DNA of 64,000 nucleotides, from the NCBI RefSeq assembly GCF_017573545.1, contig NZ_JAGEOK010000010.1, forward strand, positions 1 to 64,000, in the 5' to 3' direction. The DNA is from Actinomadura nitritigenes. Its GTDB lineage: Bacteria > Actinomycetota > Actinomycetes > Streptosporangiales > Streptosporangiaceae. The position numbers and the translations under genes are program-made. Below are positions 32,979 through 40,525 of the stretch, piece by piece (within the stretch, counting starts at the first letter, position 1; each line of letters begins with the position of its first letter). The notes below the pieces were generated by a model. That model was given only the letters and a program-made list of their open reading frames with translations. It had not been told where the DNA came from and did not search any database.

Positions 32979-33827
32979 ATGGAGAACGCGCAGCGCCCGA
33001 CCATGCGAAGCCGCAAGCTCGGCCAGCGCCTTCGCGCCATCCGCGAGGAGCGAGGGCTCACCCTCCAGAAGGCCGCCCGCCTGCTCAACCGCACCCCGTC
33101 CTCGCTCAGCAAGCTCGAAACCGGCAAACGCGGCATCCGCCGCCCCGCCCTGGAGCACATGCTCGACCGCTACGAGATCAGCGACCCTGACGAGCGCCAA
33201 ACCCTGTACGACCTGGCTAGCCATGCCGCTGAGAAGGGCTGGTGGCACCGTTACGAAGGAAAGCTTTCATCGTCCATGTTGGACTACATCTCCTTGGAAG
33301 CGGAAGCGGCTTCCTTGAAGGCTTTTCAGCTTCACCTGATACCTGGCCTCCTGCAGACTGATGACTACGCACGCGCTGTAATCGCGGCAGGTGTCTCACA
33401 GGAGACAGTCCCGGACGTGGAGGGTCTAGCTGAAATCCGATTGCGGCGTCAGCAGATCCTCTTCGCAGAGAATCCGCCACACCTGTGGGCCATCGTGAGC
33501 GAAGCGGCGCTGCATCAGCAGTTCGGGGGTGCAGGCGTCATGAAGGAGCAGCTCAGAAGGTTGGCTGAACTGTCGCGTCTACCGAACGTGACCCTCCAGA
33601 TCCTTCCCTTTGCGGTCGGTGCGCACCCAGGGCTCAACGGCTCCTTCATCACCTTGACCACTAACGAACTCTCCGTGGTGCTGGTCGAAAATCTGACGAC
33701 GGCCTGGTATCTGGAGAGTTCTGACGACATTCGCCGCCACAATGTGGTCTTCGACCATCTCAGGGCGTTAGCGCTGTCGCCAAGTGATTCCCGTGCGTTG
33801 ATCGAACGGCTAGTGTCGGAAGCATGA
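32979..33827 (+). CDS. XRE-family regulator with DUF5753 domain
   Basis: The 282-residue protein has an XRE helix-turn-helix (LGQRLRAIREERGLTLQKAA, then TPSSLSKLETGKRGIRRPAL) and DUF5753 signatures (GWWHRYEGKLSSSMLDYISL, LIPGLLQTDDYARAVI, LPNVTLQILPFAVGAHPGLN). Its stop overlaps the DUF397 start by four bases (ATGA), so the pair is translationally coupled. A TTA Leu codon near 33767 and a lower GC content in the middle set it apart from core genes. Confidence 0.95.
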   Translation: MENAQRPTMRSRKLGQRLRAIREERGLTLQKAARLLNRTPSSLSKLETGKRGIRRPALEHMLDRYEISDPDERQTLYDLASHAAEKGWWHRYEGKLSSSMLDYISLEAEAASLKAFQLHLIPGLLQTDDYARAVIAAGVSQETVPDVEGLAEIRLRRQQILFAENPPHLWAIVSEAALHQQFGGAGVMKEQLRRLAELSRLPNVTLQILPFAVGAHPGLNGSFITLTTNELSVVLVENLTTAWYLESSDDIRRHNVVFDHLRALALSPSDSRALIERLVSEA

Positions 33828-34156
33828 CGGTTGAGCAGTTCACCTTCTCTCCATGGCGCAAGAGCAGTCACAGTGGAAGCGAAGGTCAAGAGTGCGTCGA
33901 GGTTGCCGCCGCGTGGCGGAAGAGCAGCCAAAGCGGGAGCCAAGGCTCCTCGTGTGTCGAGGCCGCCCCTGCCTGGCGGAAGAGCAGCCACAGCAGCGGC
34001 GGCAGCGGGCAGTGCGTTGAGGTGGCGGCGGCGGAGCGGCGGGTGGCGGTGCGGGACTCGAAGGATCCGGACGGGGTGGTGCTGGCCGTCGCGCCGTCCG
34101 GGTGGGCGTCCCTGCTCGCCGACGTCAAGGCCGGCTCCCTCGACCTAGCGCGCTGA
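33824..34156 (+). CDS. DUF397 protein with three tandem WRKSS-CVE modules
   Basis: The 110-residue protein carries the DUF397 N-terminal motif three times at an exact 20-residue period: WRKSSHSGSEGQECVEVAAA, WRKSSQSGSQGSSCVEAAPA and WRKSSHSSGGSGQCVEVAAA. One C-terminal half follows (RVAVRDSKDPDGVVLAVAP, then WASLLADVKAG). Ordinary members have one module in about 60-80 residues. The extra copies could raise valency for the XRE partner, which is inference. Confidence 0.95.
   Translation: MTVEQFTFSPWRKSSHSGSEGQECVEVAAAWRKSSQSGSQGSSCVEAAPAWRKSSHSSGGSGQCVEVAAAERRVAVRDSKDPDGVVLAVAPSGWASLLADVKAGSLDLAR
33854..34033 (+). repeat. Three 60-bp in-frame tandem repeats
   Basis: Repeat units start at 33854, 33914 and 33974, each beginning TGGCG and encoding W-R-K-S-S. 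Synonymous differences between copies show the duplication is not brand-new. Confidence 0.85.
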
Positions 34157-34163
34157 CCCAGGC

Positions 34164-34198
34164 GCAGGGGGCGGACGCGCGAAGCGCCCGTCCCCTGC
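34164..34198. terminator. Hairpin terminator between convergent genes
   Basis: GCAGGGG (34164-34170) pairs with CCCCTGC (34192-34198) around a GC-rich loop. It lies between the DUF397 and CU044_5270 genes and can terminate both. Confidence 0.6.
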
Positions 34199-34234
34199 CC
34201 ACCTGGGGCGGTGGCTCGCCCAACGCTGCCCGGG

Positions 34235-35401
34235 TCAGTTCACCGGGGGCTGCCAGTTCGGGTCGGTGATGTCCTTCGGGAGGAGGCTGTCACGGGGTGC
34301 GTTCGTCCATTCAGCGGTCTTGACGATCTCGAAGAACTGGCGGGTGCCGGGGCGTAGCCCCGCCTTCTTGCGGCCGGCGGCGACGATGATGCCCTGGCTG
34401 GCGGTGAGCCGTCCGGTCTCGGGGTCGATGAGGAGCTGCCACTCGATCGTGCCGTAGTCGCGGGTGGTCTGCCTCATCGCGACGCCTCGGCCCGGGCGCC
34501 CGGCGGCGTCCGTGCCGTTGATGGTCTTGACGTCGTGGAGACCGGCGAGCATCCGGTAGGTCGCGATCCGCACCCTGTCGGTGACGACGCGGTCGACGAG
34601 CAGGATGGGCGCGGCCGTGAACAGGTAGAGGTCCGGGTCGCGCAGGCGCGTGTGGTCGAACTTGGTCGCGTAGTTCAGGATCCAGGCGCGCAGCTCGGGC
34701 GGATTCGCGGGGAGCCGGCGCTCGTCGCGGGTGTCGAAGTCGAGTTCGGCGCCCTCCTGCTTGAACGGGCCGCGCTCTTCGTCGGGTCCGGGAAGGTGGA
34801 GGTCCTGGGCGCCGGGACGCAGGTCCGCCTCCCATGCCTTCGCGTCGGCGGGCGTCGCGGGGCGGACGTCGACGTTCGGCCCGTCCCACCGCGTTCCGGT
34901 CAGCGGTCCCTTGTCGCGGGGGAGTGTGCCGAACTCCTTCGCCGATTTGGCGCCGAGGCTGTAGGAGTCCCGCGTGAGCTGCACTGTGTAGTGGACGCCT
35001 GGGTGGTAGGGGGACGACGCCACGACCGTTTCGCCCACCACGCGGTGGACGTACCAGAAGCGTCCGTCCGAGGCGTGCCGGGTCTTCGCGTCAGCGGCGG
35101 CGAGCAGGAACGTGGACGCGGGGCCGTTCTGGTCGGCCAGCGGTTCGGGGTGGTAGAGCGGCCGCGTCTCCCACCGGTAGCCCGTCCAGCAGACTCCGGC
35201 GAGGACGCAGGCGGTGGCGGCGGCGACGAGTGTCATCGTCCGCTTGGACCGGGGGAGCGGTGCGCCGCGGCGGCCCCGGACAGGCGTCGCGGCGGTCCGA
35301 GCGGCCTCGGCCAGCAGGCGGCGACGGGCCGCGCGCGTGGTCTCTGGGGACGGGGTCCGCTCGGCAGTGTGCATCCGGCTGATGAGGGTCAGATCATCCA
35401 C
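34235..35401 (-). CDS. CU044_5270 family protein (membrane-anchored, ECF sigma partner)
   Basis: The 388-residue protein has a short cytoplasmic N-terminus (LTLISRMHTAERTPSPETTR), one TM segment (TLVAAATACVLAGVCWTGY) and a large extracytoplasmic domain with WYVHRVVGETVV and LTASQGIIVAAG. The actinomycete CU044_5270 family is typically encoded just after an ECF sigma factor. Here the start overlaps the sigma gene by eight bases. I infer an anti-sigma-like or sensor role. Confidence 0.88.
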   Translation of the reverse strand: MDDLTLISRMHTAERTPSPETTRAARRRLLAEAARTAATPVRGRRGAPLPRSKRTMTLVAAATACVLAGVCWTGYRWETRPLYHPEPLADQNGPASTFLLAAADAKTRHASDGRFWYVHRVVGETVVASSPYHPGVHYTVQLTRDSYSLGAKSAKEFGTLPRDKGPLTGTRWDGPNVDVRPATPADAKAWEADLRPGAQDLHLPGPDEERGPFKQEGAELDFDTRDERRLPANPPELRAWILNYATKFDHTRLRDPDLYLFTAAPILLVDRVVTDRVRIATYRMLAGLHDVKTINGTDAAGRPGRGVAMRQTTRDYGTIEWQLLIDPETGRLTASQGIIVAAGRKKAGLRPGTRQFFEIVKTAEWTNAPRDSLLPKDITDPNWQPPVN

Positions 35402-36089
35402 GGTCGTCCTCCTCGTCGTGTCCCGATGCGCGCAATGCGGCGCGGACCTGTTTGCGGGCGCGGCTCAGCCGCGAGCAGACCGTCCCGTAGGCGATTCCGA
35501 GGGCTTCGGCGACCTCCGGGTAGCTGAGTTCGGCCAGCGCCACCAGCAGCAGGACGTCCCGGTCGCCGTGCCGCAGTCGTGCTAGAGCCGGGCTCAGGCC
35601 GAAGCTCGCGGCGTCCACCGCCGAGGCCACGCTGCTCTCGTGGCTCTCGACGACGTCGGCGGTGCGCATCCGGGCCATCGCCTTGTAGCGGCGCAGTTCG
35701 TCGCGGCGGTGGCGGCTGATCAGCCGGGTCGCGATGCCGTAGAGCCAGGGCCGCGCCGAGGTGTGCGCCGGGTCGAACACCGCGCGGCGGCGGAAGGCGA
35801 TGAGGAACGTCTCGGCCGCGATGTCGTCCGCGGCGTCCGCGCCGAGCCGCCGGTCCACGTAGCGGTGGATGTCCCGGTAGTGCCGGTCGAACAGGTCCGC
35901 GAACCGTTCGGGGTCGCGCCGCGCGGCGGTGATGATGTCGGCGTCCGACGGCTCCGGCTCCGCAGGGGCGCCCGTTTCGGAGGGGGCGCCCGTCACGGCT
36001 CGTCCCGTGGCGCTGGGGGAAGGGTCATGCGGGACCCTTCTGGAAGCGTGGAGGGGGGTCACGTCGTTGATCGCCCGGACGCGTCCCAT
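35394..36089 (-). CDS. ECF-type RNA polymerase sigma factor
   Basis: The 231-residue protein has sigma region 2 (RFADLFDRHYRDIHRYVDRR, then DIAAETFLIAFRRR) and region 4 (ALARLRHGDRDVLLLVALAE, then SYPEVAEALGIAYGTVCSRL). It directs RNA polymerase to a small regulon, and is likely held by the product of the overlapping downstream gene. The first 45 residues are a poorly conserved extension, so a later start is possible. Confidence 0.93.
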   Translation of the reverse strand: MGRVRAINDVTPLHASRRVPHDPSPSATGRAVTGAPSETGAPAEPEPSDADIITAARRDPERFADLFDRHYRDIHRYVDRRLGADAADDIAAETFLIAFRRRAVFDPAHTSARPWLYGIATRLISRHRRDELRRYKAMARMRTADVVESHESSVASAVDAASFGLSPALARLRHGDRDVLLLVALAELSYPEVAEALGIAYGTVCSRLSRARKQVRAALRASGHDEEDDRG

Positions 36090-36114
36090 CCCTTCTCCCG
36101 GCCCGACGGCCGGC

Positions 36115-36996
36115 TCACAGGTAGTGGCCGCTCGCGAGGTAGGGGGCGGGGGCGGGCATGCCGCGGACGGCGAGGTAGCCCTCCTGGCCGATGTCGAGGC
36201 GGGCGGCGAGGCCGACGTCCACCGCCCAGTGGTTGCCGGTGGTGATGCAGTTGACGAGCGTGTCCCCGCGCGTCGCGGCGAGCGCCTCCCACAGCAGGCT
36301 CTCGGCGGTCTCGGGGCGGTCGGCGGCCAGCAGCGCGGGACGTCCCGCGGCCTCGTCGACGTAGACGTAGCCGCGCCGGCCGGGCGCGTCGGAGACGACC
36401 AGCCGCAGCGTCTCCAGCATGTGGACGTGGTCGGGGCCGTGGCCCGCGCCGCGGATCGCGGTGTCGAGCCGGTCCATCCATTCCAGGTCGCCGCTCCGCC
36501 CGTCCCGCAGGCCGCGCACGGCGGGCAGCGTGGACCGGTCGACGGTGCCGACCATCCGCATCTGCGGGTGCAGGGTGAAGCCCGCCAGCCGGTAGCGGCG
36601 CGTCGCCGCCGGATGCACCGTCGAGGAGAACAGGCCCGGACGGTCGCCGGCGTGCCGGAGGACGGCGTCCATCAGGCGCTTGCCGATGCCCTTCCCCTGC
36701 CGGCCGGGCAGGACGCCGTAGGTCGCCAGGTACCAGAGCCCTTCGCGGTTCTGGGAGACGGCGAAGCCCACGACGTCCCGGCCCTCTTCGGCGATCCAGC
36801 AGCCGTCCGGGTCGACGGACAGGAAGTGGCCCATGCGGTCGATCAGGCGGCGGGACTGCTCTTCCGTCGGCGGTTCCGGTTCCGGTTCGCTCACCCGGCG
36901 GGTGAGGCGGTCGCCTTCGAGGAACGTCACCGCCGCCGTGCGCTCGGTCGCGACGAGGTCGTCCCGCGACATGCGCCTGATGCGTACCGGATCCAT
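36115..36996 (-). CDS. GNAT family N-acetyltransferase, two-domain
   Basis: The 293-residue protein has an N-terminal GNAT domain with the acetyl-CoA loop YGVLPGRQGKGIGKRLMDAV. A second half (YVYVDEAAGRPALLAADRP, then LVNCITTGNHWAVDVGLAAR) resembles the C-terminal domain of tandem GNAT proteins. The acceptor is unknown. It lies 25 bp upstream of the sigma gene on the same strand and may be part of its operon. Confidence 0.88.
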   Translation of the reverse strand: MDPVRIRRMSRDDLVATERTAAVTFLEGDRLTRRVSEPEPEPPTEEQSRRLIDRMGHFLSVDPDGCWIAEEGRDVVGFAVSQNREGLWYLATYGVLPGRQGKGIGKRLMDAVLRHAGDRPGLFSSTVHPAATRRYRLAGFTLHPQMRMVGTVDRSTLPAVRGLRDGRSGDLEWMDRLDTAIRGAGHGPDHVHMLETLRLVVSDAPGRRGYVYVDEAAGRPALLAADRPETAESLLWEALAATRGDTLVNCITTGNHWAVDVGLAARLDIGQEGYLAVRGMPAPAPYLASGHYL

Positions 36997-37052
36997 GCAC
37001 GCATGATCACGCGACGGGAGGGGCGGCGCACCTGATTATTCGGGCACCGCGC

Positions 37053-37667
37053 TCACCAGCGGTCGTGGTGGACGGCGGCTGCCAGGGGGCGGCGCCGGCG
37101 CCAGCCGTGCCGTTCGAGGTCTGGGACGGTCTCCAGGTGCGTGACCGGCCCCACGCACAGCCAGGCGACCGGGCGGACGCCCGCCGGGATGCCGAGGAGG
37201 TCGCGCAGGTAGGGCTCGCGGTAGAACGACACCCAGCCGACGCCCAGCCCCTCCGCCGTCGCCGCCAGCCAGAGGTTCTGGACGGCCAGGCAGACGGAGT
37301 ACAGGCCGGCGTCGGCGATCGCGTGCCGGCCGAGGACGGCGGGGCCGCCGCGGTCGGCGTCGTAGGTGACCACGATCGACACGGTGGATTCGAGCACCCC
37401 GTCGATCTTGATGCGGGCGAAGCGGGCGGCGGCGTCGCCGGTGAGGGTGGCGGCGAACGCGTCGCGCTCGGAACGGACGTGGTCGTGGAACGCGCGGCGG
37501 ACGTCCGGGTCGCGCACCAGCACGAAGTCCCAGGGCTGGGAGAGGCCGACGCTCGGGGCGGCGTGCGCGGCGGTGAGGATCCGGTCGAGGACGCCGTCGG
37601 GGATCGGTGCGCCGGTGAACTCGGCGCGCACGTCGCGGCGGCGGTGGATGACGTCGTAGAGGTTCAT
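37053..37667 (-). CDS. bluB: 5,6-dimethylbenzimidazole synthase (nitroreductase fold)
   Basis: The 204-residue protein has the BluB signatures LYDVIHRRRDVRAEFTG, AAHAAPSVGLSQPWDFVLVR and LGVGWVSFYREPYLRDLLGI. BluB fragments FMN in the presence of O2 to 5,6-dimethylbenzimidazole, the lower ligand of cobalamin. ATG 37667 follows GGGAG. A cobalamin riboswitch lies directly upstream, which supports the assignment over a general nitroreductase. Confidence 0.93.
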   Translation of the reverse strand: MNLYDVIHRRRDVRAEFTGAPIPDGVLDRILTAAHAAPSVGLSQPWDFVLVRDPDVRRAFHDHVRSERDAFAATLTGDAAARFARIKIDGVLESTVSIVVTYDADRGGPAVLGRHAIADAGLYSVCLAVQNLWLAATAEGLGVGWVSFYREPYLRDLLGIPAGVRPVAWLCVGPVTHLETVPDLERHGWRRRRPLAAAVHHDRW

Positions 37668-37689
37668 GGGCAGGCTCCCGCTGCGGTCG

Positions 37690-37709
37690 GGCCGCCCGGT
37701 CGGGCGGCC
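37690..37709 (-). terminator. Riboswitch expression-platform hairpin
   Basis: GGCCGCCCG pairs with CGGGCGGCC across two bases, just after the aptamer and before the bluB ribosome binding site. It may act as a terminator or hide the translation start when cobalamin is bound. Confidence 0.55.
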
Positions 37710-37715
37710 GGTGGA

Positions 37716-37880
37716 GCGAGGCCGGTCTTCGGACTCCCGGATCGACGCCTCACCGCCCGCCTTCCCGGCCTGACGGCCAGTGGCCGCGCGTGCGCGCGTG
37801 GGCGGCGGCTCCCCGGTCACCGCGGCGGGCCCGTGCCGGATTCGCACCGGCTTCCCGATTCTCCCCGAGGGGCACCTCGC
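37716..37880 (-). ncRNA. Cobalamin riboswitch (bluB leader)
   Basis: On the minus strand the leader has GGGAAGCCGGTGCGAATCC followed by the GGCACGGGCCC stem, a GGCCACTGGCCG segment and the 3-prime GGAGTCCGAAGACCGGCC. The P1 stem GCGAGG (37880-37875) pairs with CCTCGC (37721-37716). This matches the B12-element core. The aptamer ends about 50 bases upstream of the bluB ATG and should repress bluB when adenosylcobalamin is abundant. Confidence 0.88.
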
Positions 37881-37985
37881 GTCAGTTCACGCCGTCGGCG
37901 ATCGTAGCGGCGCCCGCGTCCGGTGCCCGCGCCCGGGTCCGGGAACTCGGGGTCCGGGTCCGGGGACTCCGGGGCCGGGGACGGG

Positions 37986-38405
37986 TCAGCGGCGCTGGAA
38001 GCCGTCCTTGGTGCGCAGCCCGTAGCCGAAGACGCGGTCGACCGAGATGTGGGCCATCCAGCCGCAGAGCCCGGCGAAGATCGGCGCCCACGCGAAGGGG
38101 GTGACGGTGTAGAGCGCGATGAGCGCGAGCGGGACCAGCGCGCGGTGCGCGGCGTTGTAGTACGGGACGGCGCGTGCCGGCAGCTGCCCGCGCTCGACGG
38201 TGTGCGCGTCCCGTATCCCGGCCAGGAAGGTGAGGTCGGGCGCGATGAAGAACGCGACCGCCAGGAGCGCCGCGAGCCAGCCGTGGTTGACGCCTTCGAG
38301 GACGGCGAACGCGGCCCAGAACAGCGCGTTCGCGGCCCAGGCGGTGCGGCGGGCCACGAGCGCGGCGGAGCCCTTGCGGACGGTCGGAACGGTGGCGGTG
38401 CTCAT
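37986..38405 (-). CDS. DUF4260 family membrane protein
   Basis: The 139-residue protein has three to four hydrophobic helices and the DUF4260 motifs FFIAPDLTFLAGIRD, VPYYNAAHRALVPLAL and AHISVDRVFGYGLRTKDGF. The family is often under TetR control and its function is unknown. Here two palindromes lie upstream, but no regulator gene is adjacent. Confidence 0.9.
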   Translation of the reverse strand: MSTATVPTVRKGSAALVARRTAWAANALFWAAFAVLEGVNHGWLAALLAVAFFIAPDLTFLAGIRDAHTVERGQLPARAVPYYNAAHRALVPLALIALYTVTPFAWAPIFAGLCGWMAHISVDRVFGYGLRTKDGFQRR

Positions 38406-38426
38406 GGCCTGCTGCCCTCCTGCTCG

Positions 38427-38467
38427 GCTAATGTCGTTAGCTTCAAGCTACGGCTAATGCCATTAGC
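38427..38467. promoter_or_regulatory. Twin GCTAA-N5-TTAGC operators
   Basis: GCTAATGTCGTTAGC (38427-38441) and GCTAATGCCATTAGC (38453-38467) are two palindromes 26 bp apart upstream of the DUF4260 gene. Their form suggests a TetR- or MarR-family operator pair. Confidence 0.75.
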
Positions 38468-38496
38468 TGTCAAGCTCATGGCGATCCGGGACTCGC

Positions 38497-39066
38497 TCAG
38501 AGGAACAGAGCGGCCAGGCGGGGTAGGCGGAGCCGGGTCTCGGCGTCGTCGTCGACGTCCCAGTCCTCGCCCGCGGGACGATCGGGCCGCCGCATCGAGC
38601 GCACGGCCGTCTCCATCGACGCGTCGAACGACCCGGTCTCTCCCATGACGCGCTCGTAGGCGTTGCGCGCCGCGTAGTGCAGACCTTCCGCGCCGATCCA
38701 CCCCGTGTCCTCCAGGCCCATCCGCACCACCGTGGGGACATCGGCCAGCGTGTCGGGGTCGTCGACGGCGCGGGTGAACACGTCGCGTCCCAGCAGCGCG
38801 AGCCCTGCGCGGAAGTCCATGAAGCCGTCGTCGCCGCAGCCGCCCTCGATGAGGTAGGCGGCGTTCCAGAGCGGCCGCCGGTACGCCGAGTCGAGGACGC
38901 GCGTCAGCATGGCGTCGAACGCGACGATGCCGGGGCCGTCCAGCTCCGCGAGCCGGTCGGTGACCAGGCCGACCAGCGGGTCGTCGGGGGAGTCGCGGTC
39001 GTCGGCGTGCCCGCCGGCCTCGGCGCGCGCGTCCTCGATCAGGGCCCACCACGTCCGCTCGTCCAT
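38497..39066 (-). CDS. DUF4240 domain protein
   Basis: The 189-residue protein opens MDERTWWALIEDARAEAGG and continues LAELDGPGIVAFDAMLTRVL, LWNAAYLIEGGCGDDGFMDF and YERVMGETG. That order is characteristic of DUF4240, a family with no assigned activity found near stress and competition genes. ATG 39066 follows GGGAGGA. Confidence 0.9.
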   Translation of the reverse strand: MDERTWWALIEDARAEAGGHADDRDSPDDPLVGLVTDRLAELDGPGIVAFDAMLTRVLDSAYRRPLWNAAYLIEGGCGDDGFMDFRAGLALLGRDVFTRAVDDPDTLADVPTVVRMGLEDTGWIGAEGLHYAARNAYERVMGETGSFDASMETAVRSMRRPDRPAGEDWDVDDDAETRLRLPRLAALFL

Positions 39067-39141
39067 CGGTCCTCCCACAGCATCGGCTCCGCCGTTCGCG
39101 GGCCAATGTCGCGCACGGGTCCGACAGAGCCGGGCCGCGGG

Positions 39142-39867
39142 TCAGCGGGGGCGGGCGGTGAACCAGGCGCCGTCGTCGTCCAGGAAGTGGCCGAGGCGCA
39201 GGCCCGCCGCGTCCAGCACCGCGGGCAGCTCCTCGTCGCCGAGGCGCCGGTTGGTGAAGGTGTGCGTCCAGCGCCGCTCGCCGATCCGGTATTCGAGCGT
39301 CGCGACGACCGTCCCGGGCTCGGGCCGTTCGAGGTGCGCCACCCGGTAGCGGACGCCGTCGTGCGCCCACTCCCGGGGAGCCCCGTCGTGCCAGTGGGCG
39401 CCCGTGTCGCGCTGGACGACGACCATGCCGTCCGGCCGGACGTGACGCCGGCAGGCCGCCAGGAGGGACGCCCGGTCGCCGTAGTTGACCAGGTACGACA
39501 TCAGCAGGACGCAGCCGAACCGCTCGGGCAGGTCCAGATCCCGGATCGGCGAGCACACCGTCCGGGCGCCCTCGATCCGGGCGAGCATCGCCGCGGAGCC
39601 GTCCACCGCCGTCACCGGATGGCCGAACTCGAGCAGGGGACGGGTGACCCGCCCGGTGCCCGCGCCCAGCTCCAGGATCGGCGTACCGGCCGGGATCGTC
39701 GTGTGGACGAGCGCGGCGCTCGCGACGTCCGGCGGGAGCGCGGCGTAGAACTCGACCGCCGACCCGTCGTCCGCGATCTCGCCGGGGCCCGTCCCGGCGC
39801 GCCGCCCGCCCGCCGCCGCGCCGTCCTCCGCCCTCGCGCCGTGCTCCGCCGTCGCCATGATCGCCAT
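39142..39867 (-). CDS. Class I SAM-dependent methyltransferase
   Basis: The product has about 241 residues with the Rossmann motif I TPILELGAGTGRVTRPLLEF, motif II VTAVDGSAAML and a later GMVVVQRDTGAHW. The substrate is unknown. The start could be ATG 39867 or 39858; no strong ribosome binding site is seen. It is divergent from a MarR gene with a shared operator, so it is probably a target of that MarR protein. Confidence 0.88.
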   Translation of the reverse strand: MAIMATAEHGARAEDGAAAGGRRAGTGPGEIADDGSAVEFYAALPPDVASAALVHTTIPAGTPILELGAGTGRVTRPLLEFGHPVTAVDGSAAMLARIEGARTVCSPIRDLDLPERFGCVLLMSYLVNYGDRASLLAACRRHVRPDGMVVVQRDTGAHWHDGAPREWAHDGVRYRVAHLERPEPGTVVATLEYRIGERRWTHTFTNRRLGDEELPAVLDAAGLRLGHFLDDDGAWFTARPR

Positions 39868-39932
39868 CGTCGGACGGTGATCCGCCGCCGTCAAGGCGCT
39901 CGGACCGGGGCCGCGCCGCCACATTGGACAGT

Positions 39933-39950
39933 CTGAACTGGACAGTTCAG
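39933..39950. promoter_or_regulatory. MarR operator CTGAACTG-GA-CAGTTCAG
   Basis: A perfect 8-bp inverted repeat with a 2-bp spacer lies between the divergent methyltransferase and MarR genes, 23 bp before the MarR ATG. It should serve autoregulation and control of the methyltransferase. Confidence 0.75.
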
Positions 39951-39973
39951 GCTGCATAAATTACACTGGGGTC

Positions 39974-40420
39974 ATGAGCGACAGCGTCGAGGCCATCTCC
40001 CCGTCGGCCGCCCGTGCCGCCCGCGAGGTGCGGGTCGTGTTCAGCCGCCTGCGCCGCAGGCTGCGCGAGATCGGCGGAGCCCACGATCTCACGCCGTCGC
40101 AGACGGCGGTGCTGAGCCGGCTGCTCAAGGACGGGGCCGCCACCGCGAGCGGGCTGGCCGCGGCCGAGGGCGTCCGCCCGCAGTCGATGGCCGCCACGCT
40201 CGGCGCGCTGGAGGAGCGCGGGCTGATCCGCCGCGACCCCGACCCCGAGGACGGCCGCCGCCAGCTGGTCACGCCGAGCGACGCCGGGCGCGAGTGGGTG
40301 GAGGGCTCCCGGCAGGCCCGCGACGAATGGCTGAGCCGCGCCCTCCAGGACCGCTGCACCGAGGAGGAGCGCGAGACGGTCCTGAGGGCGTTCGCCGTCC
40401 TCGACCGCATCGTCCAGTGA
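39974..40420 (+). CDS. MarR family transcriptional regulator
   Basis: The 148-residue protein has the MarR winged helix (LTPSQTAVLSRLLKDGAATA, then RPQSMAATLGALEERGLIRR) and the wing DPDPEDGRRQLVTPSDAGRE. It is likely to bind the palindrome at 39933-39950. The inducing ligand is unknown. Confidence 0.94.
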   Translation: MSDSVEAISPSAARAAREVRVVFSRLRRRLREIGGAHDLTPSQTAVLSRLLKDGAATASGLAAAEGVRPQSMAATLGALEERGLIRRDPDPEDGRRQLVTPSDAGREWVEGSRQARDEWLSRALQDRCTEEERETVLRAFAVLDRIVQ

Positions 40421-40480
40421 CCCGGGCGCGGGAGGGGGCGCCGGGTCACGGGCGGCCTCGGCCGCGGCGGGACGGCGCGG

Positions 40481-40517
40481 CCCCTCCGGAAGCGGGGGGA
40501 GCCGCTTTCCGGAGGGG
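40481..40517. terminator. Bidirectional hairpin terminator
   Basis: CCCCTCCGGAAGCGG (40481-40495) pairs with CCGCTTTCCGGAGGGG (40502-40517), one base bulged. It lies between the convergent MarR and acyl-CoA dehydrogenase genes. Confidence 0.8.
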
Positions 40518-40525
40518 CGCGGCGG

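Noticed and set aside
33854..34033. CRISPR-like reading of the 60-bp repeats
   Set aside because: The repeats are contiguous, in frame and coding, with no spacers and no cas genes.
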